Origin: Maribacter sp. MMG018
GTDB lineage: Bacteria; Bacteroidota; Bacteroidia; Flavobacteriales; Flavobacteriaceae
DNA length: 64,000 nucleotides
Assembly: GCF_018100785.1 (NCBI RefSeq)
Contig: NZ_JAGJEC010000003.1
Location: 62,001 to 126,000 of the forward strand
Direction: 5' to 3'
The notes beneath the pieces are model-generated. The model did not search any database. It was given only the letters and a program-made list of their open reading frames with translations, and was not told the origin of the DNA. Both the position numbers and the translations under genes were made by a program. Position 1 is the first letter of the stretch. Each line of letters starts with the position of its first letter. Of the stretch, positions 9,444 to 18,800 are shown piece after piece.

Positions 9444-9855
9444 GTTTATATGTTTTGTGAAATAGAACGCATATTAGTTCAAAGAATTGTTTTTTTTGTC
9501 TACAAAAATTATTCTTGAATTAAACTTTGTTCCTCGTTTTAAAGTCAACAAAAATACGCTAAAGACGCCAGATTCAGAATCCTGTTCACTCATATTTTTC
9601 ACTTCAAATGACAATAAAAAGTTGAAACAAAAAAACTTAGCTCAAAACAATGATACGACCTAACATTCTTTCCATAAGAATTAGGCAGTCCATTTGTAAC
9701 TAAAAAACTACACAGATATAAGAATACGTTTACTTTTTTCCAAAATCGGACAAAAGACTAATTTTCAATGACATAATGATATAATTATTATTGTATTTAA
9801 CTTTTTTTTATCATAATTTCATACCGTTCCCCTTTTAATCTCAAAATACACTAAA
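9444..9855. other. 412-base AT-rich intergenic region between divergent genes
   Basis: No open frame, RNA gene or strong hairpin is visible. The region separates the polysaccharide locus from the secreted dehydrogenase gene and must hold promoters for both divergent genes. The last 80 bases before 9856 are almost pure A/T. No good TTTG-N17-23-TANNTTTG pair was found for the plus-strand gene. Confidence 0.6.
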
Positions 9856-12800
9856 ATGAGAAAAACCTCTTGGGGAATTATTTTCTTACTTTCATGCGTT
9901 TACCTTTATTTTGGTTTTGGTCCGCTCGTAGTTGAGCCAGGTCTAACAAACCCTGAACCCGTAGGCGCATTTTTGAACGGAAAATTTCCTGATGCCTCCG
10001 CATCGGATTTGCAATATCAACCTGCCTTTCCAAATATTTCTTTTGATTCTCCATTGACCTTTACAAGTCTTCCTAGTTCAAACAAGTTGGTCGTAGGCCA
10101 AAGGAACGGTGAAATATATTGGTTCGAAAATGATAACAATGTTTCTCAGAAAAACCTTTTGCGGAATTTGTCGGATGAAGTGGGCGTAGTTTGGGACGGA
10201 GGTTTCTTGGGTCTGGCAGTTCATCCGGAATTTGGACAGGCCGACAAAAACTATTTCTATATATATTACACGACCAAAGATAACCAAGGGCGTGATTACC
10301 CAGATGCATTCATCTCTGGTTTTGGTTGCGAGCGAGAAGATTATTGGGGTAATTTTTTAATACTAAAAAGAATTACCGTTGATCCCAACACATTTATATC
10401 GGACTCCAACGATGACTTGGTAATGATTAAAATGAGAATGTTCAGTTCTACCCACAGAGGGGGTGGCTTGGTTTTCGGAAACGACGGCTTTCTGTACTTG
10501 GCCACGGGAGACCAATCTGCCTATGCAAAACCACAAAATATTACGACCAATTTAGATGGCGGAGTATTGAGAATCGATGTTGACCAAGATCCATCAAAAA
10601 GCCATGCTCCTACCAGAACATTTACAGAAGACGGGCGTTTTTCAGACGAGATATCCGGCATCGGTTATGGAATTCCGAATGACAATCCCTTCTTGAGTCC
10701 GGATGGAAGTAATTTTGAGGAATATTACACGATCGGACATAGAAATCCCCATAGAATGACCAAAGATAGGGTTACAGGAGATTTTTATATCGGTGAAATA
10801 GGAGAAAGTAGACACGAGGAAATAAATAAATTGGAAGTCGGCAAAAATTATGGCTGGCCGGTTTACGAAGGAAATTACTTTAGGGGAACACAATGTGTAG
10901 ATTTATTAGATAATATGCCACATAAAGCCCCTTTATTGGCTTTTTCAAGATCAGAAGCCAACGCCCTCATCGGTGGTTATGTCTATAGGGGCGATAACAT
11001 GCCAGACTATTACGGTAAATATATCTGTGCCGATTATGGTGTCGGAGAAGAAATATGGGCAGTGGACACAAATACTGGCGACTATGAAATAATAACGCAA
11101 TTTTCACCCACCAATATCATGTCGTTCGGTGAAGATAATAATGGAGAATTATACCTTTTAAGTCAAGGAGACAATGTTACCTTATATAAATTGGGGCAAG
11201 AAAGCTCCCTTTCGGGATCCATGCCTCCATCATTGTCCAGCACCGAGGCATTTGAAGACCTTGAAAATATGGAGCCAAGTACAGGACTGGTTCCTTACGA
11301 GCTTATAGAATCTTTTTGGTCGGACGGAGCACAAAAAAAACGATGGATGGCCATACCTAATAACGGTACTCACAATACGGCGGCAGAAAAAATTTCGTTT
11401 TCAGAAAATGGAGATTGGAATTTTCCCGTAGGTACCGTATTGATTAAGCACTTTGAGCTTCCCATTGATGAGACCGACCCAAACAAGACAAAAAAACTAG
11501 AAACCAGGTTCTCGATCAAGGCGAGTAATGGTTCGTTCTATTTTGCTACCTATAAATGGAACGAGCAAGAAACGGACGCCTATCTTCTAGAAACCGGTTT
11601 GGAAGAGGATATTCCTATAAAAAAAGCAAATGGAAGTACTGCATTTCAAAAATGGACCTACCCATCCAACCAAGATTGTATTGCCTGTCACAGCCCTGCA
11701 ACCGGGGGCACTTTAGGACCTAGAACCCGATATTTAAATTCAGATTACACCTATGAAAAATCGGGGGTAACCTCTAATCAATTAGTAACCTTGAGCCATC
11801 TTGGAATCTTGGATGAAATAATTGACGATAACAAAACACAACAATACCAGACCTACAAGGCCCTTAATGACAACAATGCCAGTTTAGATGAAAAGGCAAG
11901 GTCTTATCTAGATCTAAACTGTGCTTACTGTCACAGACCGGGAAGCACCGGCGACAGAGCTCAATTTGACCTTAGATTGTTTAATGACCTGCAACAAACA
12001 AATTTATTAACGGCCGGGGTCAACACCCCCCTCGGTATTAGTGGTGAAAAAATTCTATATGCCGGAGATGCCGACAAATCTATTCTATATCATAGAATAA
12101 ATAGCGCCGATCCAACAATTATGATGCCGCCAATTGCCAAAAACAAAGTGCATGGCGAAGCGGTACAATTAATAGAGGATTGGATCAATCAAATGGGATC
12201 ACCTTCCACTCCCCCGAATACCGGTGACTATAGAATCGTAAACCACACAACGGGAAATACCCTTCAAGTATCGAATGCAGGACAAAATGATCGTGCCAAC
12301 ATTGCCGCAGGTGCTTATAACGAACTCGACAACGAACACTTTGCCCTCGAAGATGCAGGGGACGGTTTCTATCAATTTAGAGCACTTCATAGTGGTAGAT
12401 ATATAGATGTTGAAATGGGCAACACTGCCCCCGACACCAATGTTTGGCAATATGTAGGTAACAGTACGGACGCACAACTCTGGCAAATATTGCATGCAGG
12501 TAACGATTCTTTTTATATCGTCAGCAAACTTTCTGGGTATTACCTAGGGGAAAACCCCGATGGAAATGTTGCCGTACTACAAAACAATGATGGCAATGCC
12601 ATACGTTGGAAATTTCTTCCTATGGGCGCAGTGCCAGATACGGGCATAGCATTACAAACCACGGCTATATCTACTTCGGAAGATGGCAGCGCTGACAATG
12701 TTGACATTAATTTAACTGCTGCTCCCGTAGAGGATGTTGTTTTACTGGTTGCTGGTAGTAACAATACCGATGAATACACAATTTCCCCATCGGAAATTAC

Positions 12801-14532
12801 TTTCTCTTCTTCTAATTGGGATGTTCCCCAGACAATTACCATAACCGGTGCAGACGACTCTGAAGCAGATGGAAACCAGCCGTATACCATAGATATTTCC
12901 GTTGATGACTCTAGAAGTGATAGTAGTTACCATGGACTGTCCGTTGCCATAAATGGAACCAATATAGACGATGACGGTACCTGCAACGGCACCTTGGTGG
13001 ACGTGACCGATCCCGTAGGAAGCGGCGACATCACCTCAAGGGACGACTTCATACCCAAGGAGGACAGGTTCAAGGCATTCGACAACAGGAAGGAAAGGGG
13101 CGATTTCAGCAAATGGCTCGATGCCGGGGGAATACCCGGACCGGCCGACCCCAGTTGGATACAGATCGTAATGGAACAGCCAAAAAGGGTCGAGGCCATC
13201 GTGATCACCAGTGCCAACGACGAGATAGGAAGGGACCCCGAGGACTTCAGGCTCATGGGATCCAACGGAGGCGCGTTCACCGAACTGGGCAGCTGGAGCG
13301 CACAGCAGTTCGACCAGAGGTACCAATCAAGGACATTCGAGGTCGCCAACCCAGGAACATACGCACAGTACAGGCTCGAGATAACAAAGAACCGGGGCGA
13401 CCTGGAGATGACACAGCTCGCGGAGATCGAACTATTGGGGTGCGAGCCCTCCTCCAACGTGGAGATAGCGGTGACCGGTGTCGCCCTGTCCCCTACCGAA
13501 ATGGAAATGGAAATCGGCGATACCGTTCAGCTGACCGCCACCCTGTCGCCCGATAATGCCACAAATACCGAAATAACCTGGGAAAGCCAGGACAACGCCA
13601 TAGCGGAAGTGGACACCAACGGAAACGTTACCGCTCAGGCCACCGGTACCACCAACATTACCGTGACCACCGATGACGGGAACTTTACAGATACCGCAAC
13701 GGTCACCGTACGGGAACCCGTCGTGGACGACGGTACCTGCAACGGCACCTTGGTGGACGTGACCGACCCCGTGGGAAGCGGCGACATCACCTCAAGGGAC
13801 GACTTCATACCCAAGGAGGACAGGTTCAAGGCATTCGACAACAGGAAGGAAAGGAGCGATTTCAGCAAATGGCTCGATGCCGGGGGAATACCCGGACCGG
13901 CCGACCCCAGTTGGATACAGATCGTAATGGAACAGCCAAAAAGGGTCGAGGCCATCGTGATCACCAGTGCCAACGACGAGATAGGAAGGGACCCCGAGGA
14001 CTTCAGGCTCATGGGATCCAACGGAGGCGCGTTCACCGAACTGGGCAGCTGGAGCGCACAGCAGTTCGACCAGAGATACCAGTCAAGGACATTCGAGGTC
14101 GCCAACCCAGGAACATACGCACAGTACAGGCTCGAGATAACAAAAAACCGGGGCGACCTGGAGATGACACAGCTCGCGGAAATCGAACTATTGGGGTGCG
14201 ACCAAAATGAACCAAGTGCCGTTGGTCTATACTCTAAATTAGAATTCGACAATGTTTACCCTGAGAACGATAGCTTTATAATTGCACCGAACCCTGTAGG
14301 TGAAGCTAGAAATATCTCGCTTCAATTAACAAGTTCATTAACAAACAAAGAAGTGGCCGTTACGGTGTATAGTATGGAAGGAAAATTGGTTCATTCCTCT
14401 AAATTCATGAATAATGAAGGAATATCTGAACATTACATTCAACTGGATCGTAGCCTACCCCCGGGAATTTACATAATGGAGCTAAGAAACAATACGAATG
14501 AGAGGTATAGAAAAAAAATCATATTAAAATAG
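9856..14532 (+). CDS. secreted PQQ sugar dehydrogenase-diheme cytochrome c-lectin-discoidin T9SS fusion
   Basis: The 1558-residue protein starts with a hydrophobic export segment (residues 5-25). A GSDH/sorbosone-dehydrogenase beta-propeller covers about 45-450 (HRGGGLVFGNDGFLYLATGD). A diheme cytochrome c module of the SO2930 type covers about 480-785, with CIACH at 608-612, CAYCH at 689-693 and a possible Met ligand in IMMPPIAKN. A ricin-type beta-trefoil (about 787-925) and a Calx-beta-like domain (about 930-1035) follow. Next come two almost identical discoidin-like domains (1040-1197 and 1292-1449) around a Big2 Ig-like domain, then a T9SS type A tail (about 1475-1558, ending YRKKIILK). 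It should oxidise a sugar or alcohol outside the cell and pass electrons to its own hemes. Codon use changes abruptly to GC-rich in 12973-14205. A paralogue lies at 28610-34558. Confidence 0.85.
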   Translation: MRKTSWGIIFLLSCVYLYFGFGPLVVEPGLTNPEPVGAFLNGKFPDASASDLQYQPAFPNISFDSPLTFTSLPSSNKLVVGQRNGEIYWFENDNNVSQKNLLRNLSDEVGVVWDGGFLGLAVHPEFGQADKNYFYIYYTTKDNQGRDYPDAFISGFGCEREDYWGNFLILKRITVDPNTFISDSNDDLVMIKMRMFSSTHRGGGLVFGNDGFLYLATGDQSAYAKPQNITTNLDGGVLRIDVDQDPSKSHAPTRTFTEDGRFSDEISGIGYGIPNDNPFLSPDGSNFEEYYTIGHRNPHRMTKDRVTGDFYIGEIGESRHEEINKLEVGKNYGWPVYEGNYFRGTQCVDLLDNMPHKAPLLAFSRSEANALIGGYVYRGDNMPDYYGKYICADYGVGEEIWAVDTNTGDYEIITQFSPTNIMSFGEDNNGELYLLSQGDNVTLYKLGQESSLSGSMPPSLSSTEAFEDLENMEPSTGLVPYELIESFWSDGAQKKRWMAIPNNGTHNTAAEKISFSENGDWNFPVGTVLIKHFELPIDETDPNKTKKLETRFSIKASNGSFYFATYKWNEQETDAYLLETGLEEDIPIKKANGSTAFQKWTYPSNQDCIACHSPATGGTLGPRTRYLNSDYTYEKSGVTSNQLVTLSHLGILDEIIDDNKTQQYQTYKALNDNNASLDEKARSYLDLNCAYCHRPGSTGDRAQFDLRLFNDLQQTNLLTAGVNTPLGISGEKILYAGDADKSILYHRINSADPTIMMPPIAKNKVHGEAVQLIEDWINQMGSPSTPPNTGDYRIVNHTTGNTLQVSNAGQNDRANIAAGAYNELDNEHFALEDAGDGFYQFRALHSGRYIDVEMGNTAPDTNVWQYVGNSTDAQLWQILHAGNDSFYIVSKLSGYYLGENPDGNVAVLQNNDGNAIRWKFLPMGAVPDTGIALQTTAISTSEDGSADNVDINLTAAPVEDVVLLVAGSNNTDEYTISPSEITFSSSNWDVPQTITITGADDSEADGNQPYTIDISVDDSRSDSSYHGLSVAINGTNIDDDGTCNGTLVDVTDPVGSGDITSRDDFIPKEDRFKAFDNRKERGDFSKWLDAGGIPGPADPSWIQIVMEQPKRVEAIVITSANDEIGRDPEDFRLMGSNGGAFTELGSWSAQQFDQRYQSRTFEVANPGTYAQYRLEITKNRGDLEMTQLAEIELLGCEPSSNVEIAVTGVALSPTEMEMEIGDTVQLTATLSPDNATNTEITWESQDNAIAEVDTNGNVTAQATGTTNITVTTDDGNFTDTATVTVREPVVDDGTCNGTLVDVTDPVGSGDITSRDDFIPKEDRFKAFDNRKERSDFSKWLDAGGIPGPADPSWIQIVMEQPKRVEAIVITSANDEIGRDPEDFRLMGSNGGAFTELGSWSAQQFDQRYQSRTFEVANPGTYAQYRLEITKNRGDLEMTQLAEIELLGCDQNEPSAVGLYSKLEFDNVYPENDSFIIAPNPVGEARNISLQLTSSLTNKEVAVTVYSMEGKLVHSSKFMNNEGISEHYIQLDRSLPPGIYIMELRNNTNERYRKKIILK
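12973..13445 (+). repeat. 473-bp intragenic direct repeat, copy 1
   Basis: First copy of a discoidin-like domain cassette inside the secreted dehydrogenase gene. It begins GACGGTACCTGCAACGGCAC and ends at TTGGGGTGCGA. Compared base by base with the second copy 756 bases downstream it has about 7 mismatches in 473, only one of which changes an amino acid (Gly in place of Ser). It is in frame with copy 2. GC content is far above that of the surrounding genes. Confidence 0.95.
13729..14201 (+). repeat. 473-bp intragenic direct repeat, copy 2
   Basis: Second copy of the discoidin-like cassette, offset exactly 756 bases (252 codons) from the first. The 283 bases between the copies encode a Big2-type Ig-like domain and are also GC-rich. 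The synonymous differences (GAT/GAC, GTA/GTG, AGG/AGA, CAA/CAG, AAG/AAA, GAG/GAA) plus one Gly/Ser replacement indicate recent duplication or continuing gene conversion. Confidence 0.95.
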
Positions 14533-14726
14533 GCCCAATAACATACAAACTCTTTTAATAGCTTTTATACGGACTTTTAAATTTTAACGAGAAATTTTAA
14601 ATGAATATAGCCTATAGAACACTAAAGTAAATTCATTAAAATGAACTTTACATAAAACCTTAAAAGTTCGCCCCTTAAAACAGAGATAATAGTTACTCAT
14701 ATGTTTTAATTGTACAACCATAGATT

Positions 14727-15584
14727 ATGAAGCGTAAATTAAGAGACCTTATTGTTTACATATTAACACGTACACTAGGCAGGTGGCTTGTATATCTAAA
14801 CCCTAAAAAAGCAACAGAATTAATAGAAAAAGGAATTACAAACCTAAGAAATACAAGTCGCTTAAATTGGAAAGAAAAATTAATGAGAAGGGCTATTCTA
14901 TATACGGCCAAGAAGAAAGAAGATGTAGAATCCTTAGAAAAATTTCATCGTAATTATTGGGCAAACCATGGACATGATTTTTTTGCTTCGACAGAGAATC
15001 GAATGAAAAATGATTATTTACCCAAATACAAAGCAACATTTGACATTCTTGAGAAAGAACTTTTAAAAGACCCTAAAAAGTACACCGCCATCGTAGAAAT
15101 TGGAACTGGAGATGGTAGTATTTTAAACTTTTTAAGTGAAAAGTTTCCTCAAATAAATAGAATGGTCGGTATTGATTTAAGTGAAATTCAAATTGAGAAG
15201 AACAAAATGAAATTTAAAGAAAACCCCAAATTGAAATTTGTTGCTACGGACGGTTTTGAGTGGGTGAAAGAAAACGGTTCAACAAATATGATTTTTGTAA
15301 CATTCAGAGGTGTATTGGAATATTTCACGCAACAACGATTACAAGATTTTTTTCACAAACTGAACAGTCTGGGAAAAACGACTTTTTTTGCCGTGGAGCC
15401 TAACGGACTTGACCATGACTTTAGTATAAACCCAAATTCTCAAATCTATGGTAATGAATGCGCTTTCTCCCATAATTATGTCAAACTTTTCCAAAATGCA
15501 GGATTTAGCATATGGCATCAATCAAAAAAAATTGAAGGCGAACACCCGGATATTACAAGTATTATCGGGGCGAAAAATTTTTAA
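14727..15584 (+). CDS. class I SAM-dependent methyltransferase
   Basis: The 285-residue protein has a class I methyltransferase core in its C-terminal two thirds: motif I IVEIGTGDGSILNFL, the acidic end of strand 2 in MVGIDLSEIQIEKNK, motif II region KFVATDGFEWV, and FRGVLEYFTQQRLQDFF after strand 4. The N-terminal 90 residues are basic and helical and may bind a membrane or partner. No substrate can be read from the sequence. It stands alone, with 194 and 271 non-coding bases on either side, directly upstream of and in the same direction as the NRPS-PKS genes, so it could be a tailoring enzyme. The gaps make operon membership uncertain. Confidence 0.8.
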   Translation: MKRKLRDLIVYILTRTLGRWLVYLNPKKATELIEKGITNLRNTSRLNWKEKLMRRAILYTAKKKEDVESLEKFHRNYWANHGHDFFASTENRMKNDYLPKYKATFDILEKELLKDPKKYTAIVEIGTGDGSILNFLSEKFPQINRMVGIDLSEIQIEKNKMKFKENPKLKFVATDGFEWVKENGSTNMIFVTFRGVLEYFTQQRLQDFFHKLNSLGKTTFFAVEPNGLDHDFSINPNSQIYGNECAFSHNYVKLFQNAGFSIWHQSKKIEGEHPDITSIIGAKNF

Positions 15585-15855
15585 CAAACCCTTTCTACTG
15601 TTAACACGTTAAATATCAACAATATAACACGCCACACTACCTTACCTTATTATTGAAATTGATAATGCTATGACCAATGAACAAAAAACAACAACTTAAA
15701 TGGGCCAATATCTTCATATTAACGAATATTTAAGGATTATATAGGAAATTACTAAACTTATATTGCCACTCGTATTAACTTCAACAATTATAATGGTTTT
15801 GATCTATTTGTGAAATAGCTTTATAAACCGAAGAAATTCTCAATAACAGTAATAA

Positions 15856-18800
15856 ATGGACGCATCCCAAAAAAAATTATTAGAGCAATATAAAACTCTT
15901 AACGATACTTTTGTTTCCTACCCAGAGGCTCCTTTACACCACCTTGTGAGCAAGCAGGCCTTAATGAACCCTGAGCGTACGGCGATAGAGTTTCATGGAA
16001 AAAAAATAACTTTTCTGGAGTTTGACCAAAAATCCAATCAATTAGCAAACTATTTATTGTCGTTAGGAACAAAACCCGGTGACTTAATAGGAGTTTGTCT
16101 ACCACGTTCTGGAGACGTCTTGATTACCTTTATCGCAATAATGAAATGTGGTGCTACCTATGTGCCTTTAGATCCGGCGCATCCTTCCCATAGATTAGAG
16201 TTTATGTTATCTGATTCGGATGCCAAGTTTTTGATAACCACGACAGAATTATCTGAAATATTTTCTTCGGACCATAAAAAAATACTTAAAGATCAATCTA
16301 TTGAAAAAATAGAAGAATTCTCTAAGGATAATCCAAAAATAGAGGTTCCTATGGATACGTTGGTATATATGATATATACTTCCGGTTCTACAGGCCAACC
16401 CAAAGGGGTTCCTATTTCCCATAAAAATTTAGTTAATGTACTGTGCAGTATGATAGATGAGCCGGGCATTGCAGAAGAAGATAGGATACTAGCCATAAAT
16501 ATTTTCTCGTTTGACATGTGCGGTGTTGAAATATATGCTCCTTTGGTAAAAGGTGCCTGTATTGTCATGGCAGACAATGACATGGTATTGGACAATCATG
16601 TTCTGTTGAACATTATCATAAATGAAGAAATAACATTTATGCAAGCCACCCCTACAAGATGGCAGTTGATTCTAAATGCCGGATGGGAACAACGTGTAAA
16701 CTTAAAAGCACTTACTGGGGGTGAACCGATTTCAAAAAAACTAGCGAACGAACTATTGGATAGATGTGCTTCTGTATGGAATATGTACGGCCCAACGGAA
16801 ACCACCATATGGTCTTCATTAAAAAGAATAGAAAGGGACGATGAGATAATTACCGTAGGTAAATCAATAGCGAATACAGCGATATACATTCTTGGAAAAA
16901 ACGGGGAACTAGTACCATCCGGAACTATTGGTGAAATTGCCATTGCAGGTACAGGAACAGCTATAGGCTATTGGAAAAGACCCGATCTTACCCAAGAAAA
17001 GTTTGTTGAAAACACTTTTGAGCCGCAAAAAGGTAAAGTATTGTACAAAACCGGAGATCTAGGTAAAATTTTACCAAATGGAGAAATACAATGCTTAGGT
17101 CGAATAGACCAACAAGTAAAAGTTAGGGGGCACAGAATAGAACTGGGAGAAATAGAAGCTTTTATAGATAAGCTTCCGCATATTCAAAAATCTATTGTAG
17201 TCGTCAATACTTCCATGACAGGAGAACCCCAATTGGTCTCTTATATTAAGTCGGACAAGAAACTAAAGGACATGCCCGATTTTCACAAAAAAATCAGGGA
17301 AATGCTGCCAGATTACATGGTTCCTTCCTTTTATGTTCAGGTAGATGAATTCTCGAAAACCGCAAGTGGAAAAATTGATAGAAACGCCTTACCAGAACCA
17401 AAATATGAACGTCCGGATTATTTGGCTCCTTTCGTCAAACCTTCGACAAAATATCAAAAATTAATAGCCGAGGTATGGTTAGAAGTATTGAGAATACCTT
17501 CTATTGGTATAGATGACAACTTTTTTGAAATCGGAGGAACATCAATACTGGGACAAAAAGCGATAGTTATTTTACAGAAGAAGTTAAACACCTCTATTCC
17601 GATAACCAAGCTTTATCAATTTCCTACTATTCGAAAGCTCGCTGCCCATTTAGAAATTCCTAAGAAAAAGAATTCAACTAAAAAATCACAAAAAGGAAAA
17701 ACCGAAAAGAATCTTCAGAACCATAAAGATATTGCGGTTATTGGAATGGCAGGAAGGTTTCCTGGTGCCCAATCTGTTCAAGAACTGTGGGATGTACTTT
17801 TAGAAGGAAGAGAAACAACTTCATTTTTTACGGCCGAAGAAATAGACAAAAATATACCAGAGGCCATACGCAAAGACCCTTTATATGTTCCTGCCCGTGG
17901 AGTTGTGCCTTCTGCCAAAGAGTTTGATTCTAAATTTTTTGGCCTTAATCCTAGGCTGGCCCTTGCCATGGATCCACAACAACGTTTGTTTATGGAAATA
18001 TCTTGGGAGGTTTTAGAACAGACAGGTTACCTACCCAGACATTATGACGGAAGTGTGGGCGTATATGCCGGTTGCGGTTACAATACGTATTACATAAACA
18101 ATGTTATACCGAACAATGACCTATTAGATCAAGTAGGTGAGTTTGTAGCCACTACCGTAAACGACAAAGATTACATAGCTACTAGAACCGCATATCACTT
18201 AAATTTAAAGGGTCCTGCCATTAGTGTCCATTCAGCTTGCTCCACTTCGTTACTTGCGATAGCAGAGGCTACAGAAGCTTTAAGAACAGGACAATGTGAT
18301 GTTGCCCTGGCCGGTGCCGCCAGTGTAACGTCTCCAATGAACAGTGGACATTTATACCAAGAAGGAGCTATAAAAACACCGACAGGCCATTGCTGTCCAT
18401 TTGACGAAAACGGTAAAGGAACGGTTTTTAGCGACGGTGCCGGAGTGGTATTATTAAAAACCTTGGAAGATGCCGAAAGGGACGGTGATACCATTTACGG
18501 AGTTATAAAAGGAATAGGACTAAGCAACGATGGCGGAGAAAAAGGAAGCTTTACCGCACCAAGTGCAGAAGGACAATCACAGGCCATTATCAATGCTTTG
18601 GACGATGCTCAAATATCTCCTTCGGAAATAAGCTATGTAGAGGCACACGGAACCGCTACTCCGGTTGGAGACCCTATTGAAATAGAAGGTCTTGAAATGG
18701 CTTTTGGTGAACAAGAAAAGAAAAATTTCTGTGCTGTGGGTTCTATAAAAAGTAATATGGGACACCTTACCTCAGCGGCTGGGGTTGCCGGTTTTATAAA

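Noticed and set aside
12927-14252. Long antisense frames (176 and 205 codons on the minus strand, and plus-strand frames at 13113 and 13869) over the GC-rich repeats
   Set aside because: They repeat with the cassette, lie fully inside a well-supported domain-encoding frame and exist because GC-rich sequence has few stop codons.
15601-15612. TTAACACGTTAA near-palindrome upstream of the NRPS-PKS genes as an operator
   Set aside because: Short AT-rich palindromes are expected by chance here; it lies about 245 bases from the start and no regulator gene is nearby.
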